Source of the DNA: Tetranychus cinnabarinus
Lineage: Eukaryota > Arthropoda > Arachnida > Trombidiformes > Tetranychidae
DNA length: 64,000 nucleotides
Direction of reading: 5' to 3'
Assembly: GCA_022266195.1 (NCBI GenBank)
Contig: WHVY01000001.1
Span: forward strand, 13,888,001-13,952,000
Translations under genes and position numbers: made by a program
Part shown: positions 60,627-64,000 of the stretch, piece after piece
Position numbering within the stretch: position 1 is the stretch's first letter
Layout of the letters: each line of letters begins with the position of its first letter
Notes under the pieces: generated by a model
Told to the model about the DNA's origin: nothing
The model's input: only the letters and a program-made list of their open reading frames with translations
The model's database searches: none

Positions 60627-61986
60627 TTTGTTCAGCAACTCACTGAGATTCAATTCATCCAATCTGCGAGAACATTTGAATTGACTTTATCATCGATGTT
60701 CAAAGATTAACATAATTGGTATCCTGTTACAGATTAAATCAAAAACCAAAATAAGCCAAAAATATTTCCAGATATGATGGAATCAAGCTCATCAAGAATA
60801 CCGACACAAATCTGTCATAATTAACACTTTATCGTGTAAATTTCTTATCTCAAAAGGAAAGGCGAGAAAAGCTGAGTACATCAAGTAACCACCACAGTCA
60901 TCAGTTGTCATCTTGTTTCGTGTCACATCTGTTTGCCAGGATGATATTGATGTAGAAGTGTGATAAGCTTATCAGTAAAACTAATATTGGTAACCATTCT
61001 CCAATAATGGAGTTGAAAAAGATGAAATGCATGTTCCATGAAATTCATTATGATAATCCATATCATGATGAGACTTGTCATCTTAGCCGTTATTGCCTCG
61101 ATTTTGTTCACATCTCTTTTGTTTCACAAGCCACTTCATGTAAAAGATGAATCACAAAGATCAAAATTAAAGATAATTTGAACAATAAAATGATATCCAA
61201 TATTGTTTCCAAACCTTTACCATTGAAAACAATAAAATCTGGTTAAATAAGATATTTATAATCCTGGTAAATTTTCCAGGTTTCCTTGTTTTCTAATCAT
61301 TGCTGACAAATTAGCACAATTGACAAAAAAGATAAACAAGTGACATAAAAGGAACAAATACAGATGAATAAATGGTTATAACGGTTAGACAATTACATTT
61401 GTAAGAAACATAACCTTTTAGTCAAAAAAAATTATTTAAAAAATTGAGTTTTAACTTAAAAAGATGATAAATTGAACATTTTTAGAAGCTTTTAATAGGT
61501 TCATTTAAAACAAAACATGTTTAAAATATAGTCAGTAAAAATAACAGTAGATGTCACTACTATCAACTGAACTCTCTAAACTTTATTTTAACGGTTTTTG
61601 ACTTTCATTTCAAGGCTTGAAATTCAAGCCATTTGTTGTTTCCAAATTGAGTTTAACTCAGTAGCCGATTGTCCACTTTATTTATAATCTCATAAACCTA
61701 ATTTTCAGTTGCTGTATCAATATATGAAGCATTTGAAGATTTTTTTCAGAAAAAAGTTTATTTTTGCAGTAAATAAAAGTTTTGATTTTACAATTTTTCA
61801 TTCATTCAAACAGAGTTTCATTAATGTCATTGCCTTTTGGCATCATTAGTCGCAAGTTAATTTCGTTTCACGAGTTTTGTACACATTTGAATCCTTATTC
61901 GCAAGCAGATTAAAGAATCACCAAAAAATATATTTACTCTATTTACATTTCTTTTTTAAATGACTCGATTCAGTTTTCTTTTCTGG
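60627..61986. other. Intergenic between cathepsin-like gene and Beat-like gene
   Basis: 1.36 kb of AT-rich sequence. The open frame at 60923-61111 has no support. No repeat, RNA or gene was recognised. Confidence 0.5.
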
Positions 61987-64000
61987 TCACAGAATGACCA
62001 AAATTGTGATTAAAAGTTTCATTATTTGATCAACAAAGCGCAACCTTGAGCCAGCACCAGAATTCATTGTAACTGCAAGAAAAGAAAAGAAAAAAATTAT
62101 TAAATTTGTTCCAAATTCAATGCATAAAGTTCGATCAGCAACTCACCTTGATCGGCAGTGTTGACAGCGGCAGATTCACTCTTCGATTCTCTCGTTATCC
62201 GTCTAATTGTTTGCTCTTTACTCGATTGAAATAAAATCTCTTCATAAAGAGCATAACATTTAAGGATAATCTTGGACCGTTTAGGATCATCGACATCTGA
62301 CCATTTATTAAGAAAAGATTGATTCAGATTAAAGGATAAACCCAATGCTGAATTTCCCAATGAATCGACTGGATATGTTTGAACCATTTCTGGATTTGCC
62401 TGAAAAGAAGAACATAAATTTACTTGAGAAATTTGAAAAAGATTTTCTTGTTCGAAGCAAGAAACTCACCTCAACATTGTTGATTAACCAAGTAAGTTTA
62501 GTTGGAGTTGAGCGAACTGGAGATTTGCCACTGCGACAGGTCAAGTTGACTCGATCCTTAGAGTGATAAGTTGTTTTTAACCCGTCAATCCGCAAATCTC
62601 CTTCTTTACTAATCACTGAATCGTTGTTCGAATTGATTGATTCAGTGTTTCGACCTGATGAAGGACGCATGGCTCCAATGATGTAAGCTGATGAAAAAAG
62701 AAGAGAAACAAAAAAAAGGAAAACAATTACGAAAAGGAAACATGAAAAATGATGATTAGGGAGAAGATGAGAAAAGATTGAAAGAAAAGAACAACTGGGA
62801 TTGTCAGAATCAATCATGAAATAAAAACCATGGAATCCGCCTCAAGATTATTAATTATCATACACTAGGTAGGTTCAGTTATGTGAATAAAAGACAGAAA
62901 AGGGCAACAATGGCATTGAGTGTCATTTGCCGTTTGGGAAAACATCAAAATCGTTTGACTGGAAAAGAAACACTCAACATTGGAATAATTCATTTCATCT
63001 GTTATCACCAGTTTCATGTTCATGTTGATAATCAGAGTTACACCCAATATCAACAATCTTGCATGTTGACAACTAACCCATCAACTGACCAGCTACAAGT
63101 ACAAGTGTAATTGAATATCATGTTCAATGAAATATTACTCGAGAAACACACAAAAAGAAACAAAAAAGAAACAGAAAAACTTGACTTTTCCTCAAACATT
63201 GACTTAAAATCGAAACAGAATATTAGAAATCGAATTAAAAAGAGTTCTTTTTTCTGAACAACTTCATCAAATTAGAATCTTAAATTCATTAGATTTCCGG
63301 ATTTTTGTTAAAACATGAATTCTTTTATCTATTCAGTGATGTCCAATGTTCAAAGCCAAACATGAAAAAGTTGAAAAGTTTTTCTTATTTTTTTCGATTT
63401 CCGAGTTAATGAAAGTTGAATTGATTTCAACTTTAGCTCATTTATAATTAACGATTCAATTTGTATAACATTTGGTCAAATTATTTTGATGTTGTAATGA
63501 AAAGATTTGCAAGTTGCATTCAAAGTACTTTTCAAAGTTCATTATTGATTCTGAAATAGTTAAATATTGATTTATTTCTCAATTAAAGCACAATAAAAGC
63601 ATGTTGACTCAAGTGAAAACTACTAATTGTTACTTCTTTCAATGTTACTCAATGAATAACCAAACACTAATTGAAATTACTTTGGATTCTAATTTTACTT
63701 TCAATTTAATCACTTTCCACTGAAAACAGTTTGTTAATTAATGATTGAAAAAAAGACTCTTCACTTACCTGCAGTAAAATTATCATTTGACCTTTGGTTT
63801 AGAGGTTTAATTGAAATCTGAGCTATTTCAGAGAAACTTTGTACAAATTGAGATTCACATCGAAGTCGATAATAGTTTTCATTTGGGTGATGTTGAAAAA
63901 CGGGAAATAAAAGTCGCACTTGTGAAGACTTCAAACCATTCGAAGTATCTTTAGAACTGTACAGATAATCTTCATCATAAACATATTGTTTAGGTGCTAG
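61987..64000 (-). CDS. Beat-like immunoglobulin protein, partial (5' end outside window)
   Basis: Four visible 3' exons: complement(61987-62072, 62147-62399, 62470-62687, 63769-64000). The Ig-domain parts resemble the Beaten-path family of axon-guidance or adhesion proteins: NGLKSSQVRLLFPVF with YYRLRCES, then DLRIDGLKTTYHSKDRVNLTC and KLTWLINNVE. A long spacer with SKIILKCYALYEEI follows. The C-terminus NSGAGSRLRFVDQIMKLLITILVIL has small residues followed by a hydrophobic tail, as in a GPI-anchor signal. Beat proteins bind Side-family receptors. The 1.08-kb intron at 62688-63768 is long for this window. Phases agree, and the first base of the window-edge exon falls on a codon boundary. Confidence 0.82.

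Noticed and set aside
1..64000. CRISPR arrays, bacterial operons or prokaryotic transfer islands
   Set aside because: No regularly spaced identical repeats were seen. Genes are spliced, and all recognised families are of animal type.

Overview
The window is a eukaryotic, arthropod-type genomic segment: AT-rich, with spliced genes, GT-AG introns mostly 50-200 nt long, and animal gene families. The combination points to a mite, and a spider mite such as Tetranychus is my best guess. The evidence for that is an expanded seven-helix gustatory-receptor-like family, many young tandem duplicates, compact genes, an arthropod PISCF allatostatin and a Beat-like immunoglobulin protein. The species is inference, not something read directly.

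Region 1 (1-31.4 kb) is mostly conserved housekeeping genes. In order: ALG10 (+), PEX10 (-), a dsRBD-only relative of the DHX9/Maleless helicase (+), NMNAT (-), a type I membrane YWTD-propeller-like protein (+), an allatostatin-C neuropeptide precursor (-), ALG3 (-, nine coding exons over 10.8 kb with unusually long introns), MOB4 (+), SRPRB (-), an FKBP14-like ER prolyl isomerase ending in HDEL (+) and COPB2 (-). Seven coding products (ALG10, ALG3, SRPRB, FKBP14, COPB2, the propeller protein and the allatostatin precursor) act in or pass through the secretory pathway. I see no sign that they are co-regulated as an operon.

Region 2 (31.8-43.6 kb) holds two tandem copies of a large PAN/apple-type single-pass membrane protein. 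The distal copy (38942-43629) reads through as 15 exons and 950 residues. The proximal copy (31845-35930) carries an in-frame stop and a 357-bp exon-fusing deletion.

Region 3 (44.6-60.6 kb) is a mosaic of repeated units. It contains a truncated DHX9-like protein, four gustatory-receptor-like copies (one intact) and four cathepsin-B-like copies (two intact, both with the catalytic Cys replaced by Ser). Fragments of these families are joined to one another.

Region 4 (62-64 kb) is the 3' part of a Beat-like, probably GPI-anchored immunoglobulin protein that runs off the window.

The most notable structure is not in gene content alone. Two gene pairs share duplicated 5' ends: ALG3/COPB2 and PEX10/NMNAT. 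Three non-autonomous DNA transposons have clean ends and target-site duplications, and two of them have paralogous empty sites inside this same window. One 376-bp stretch, including two introns, is identical between the PAN paralogs and looks like a conversion tract.
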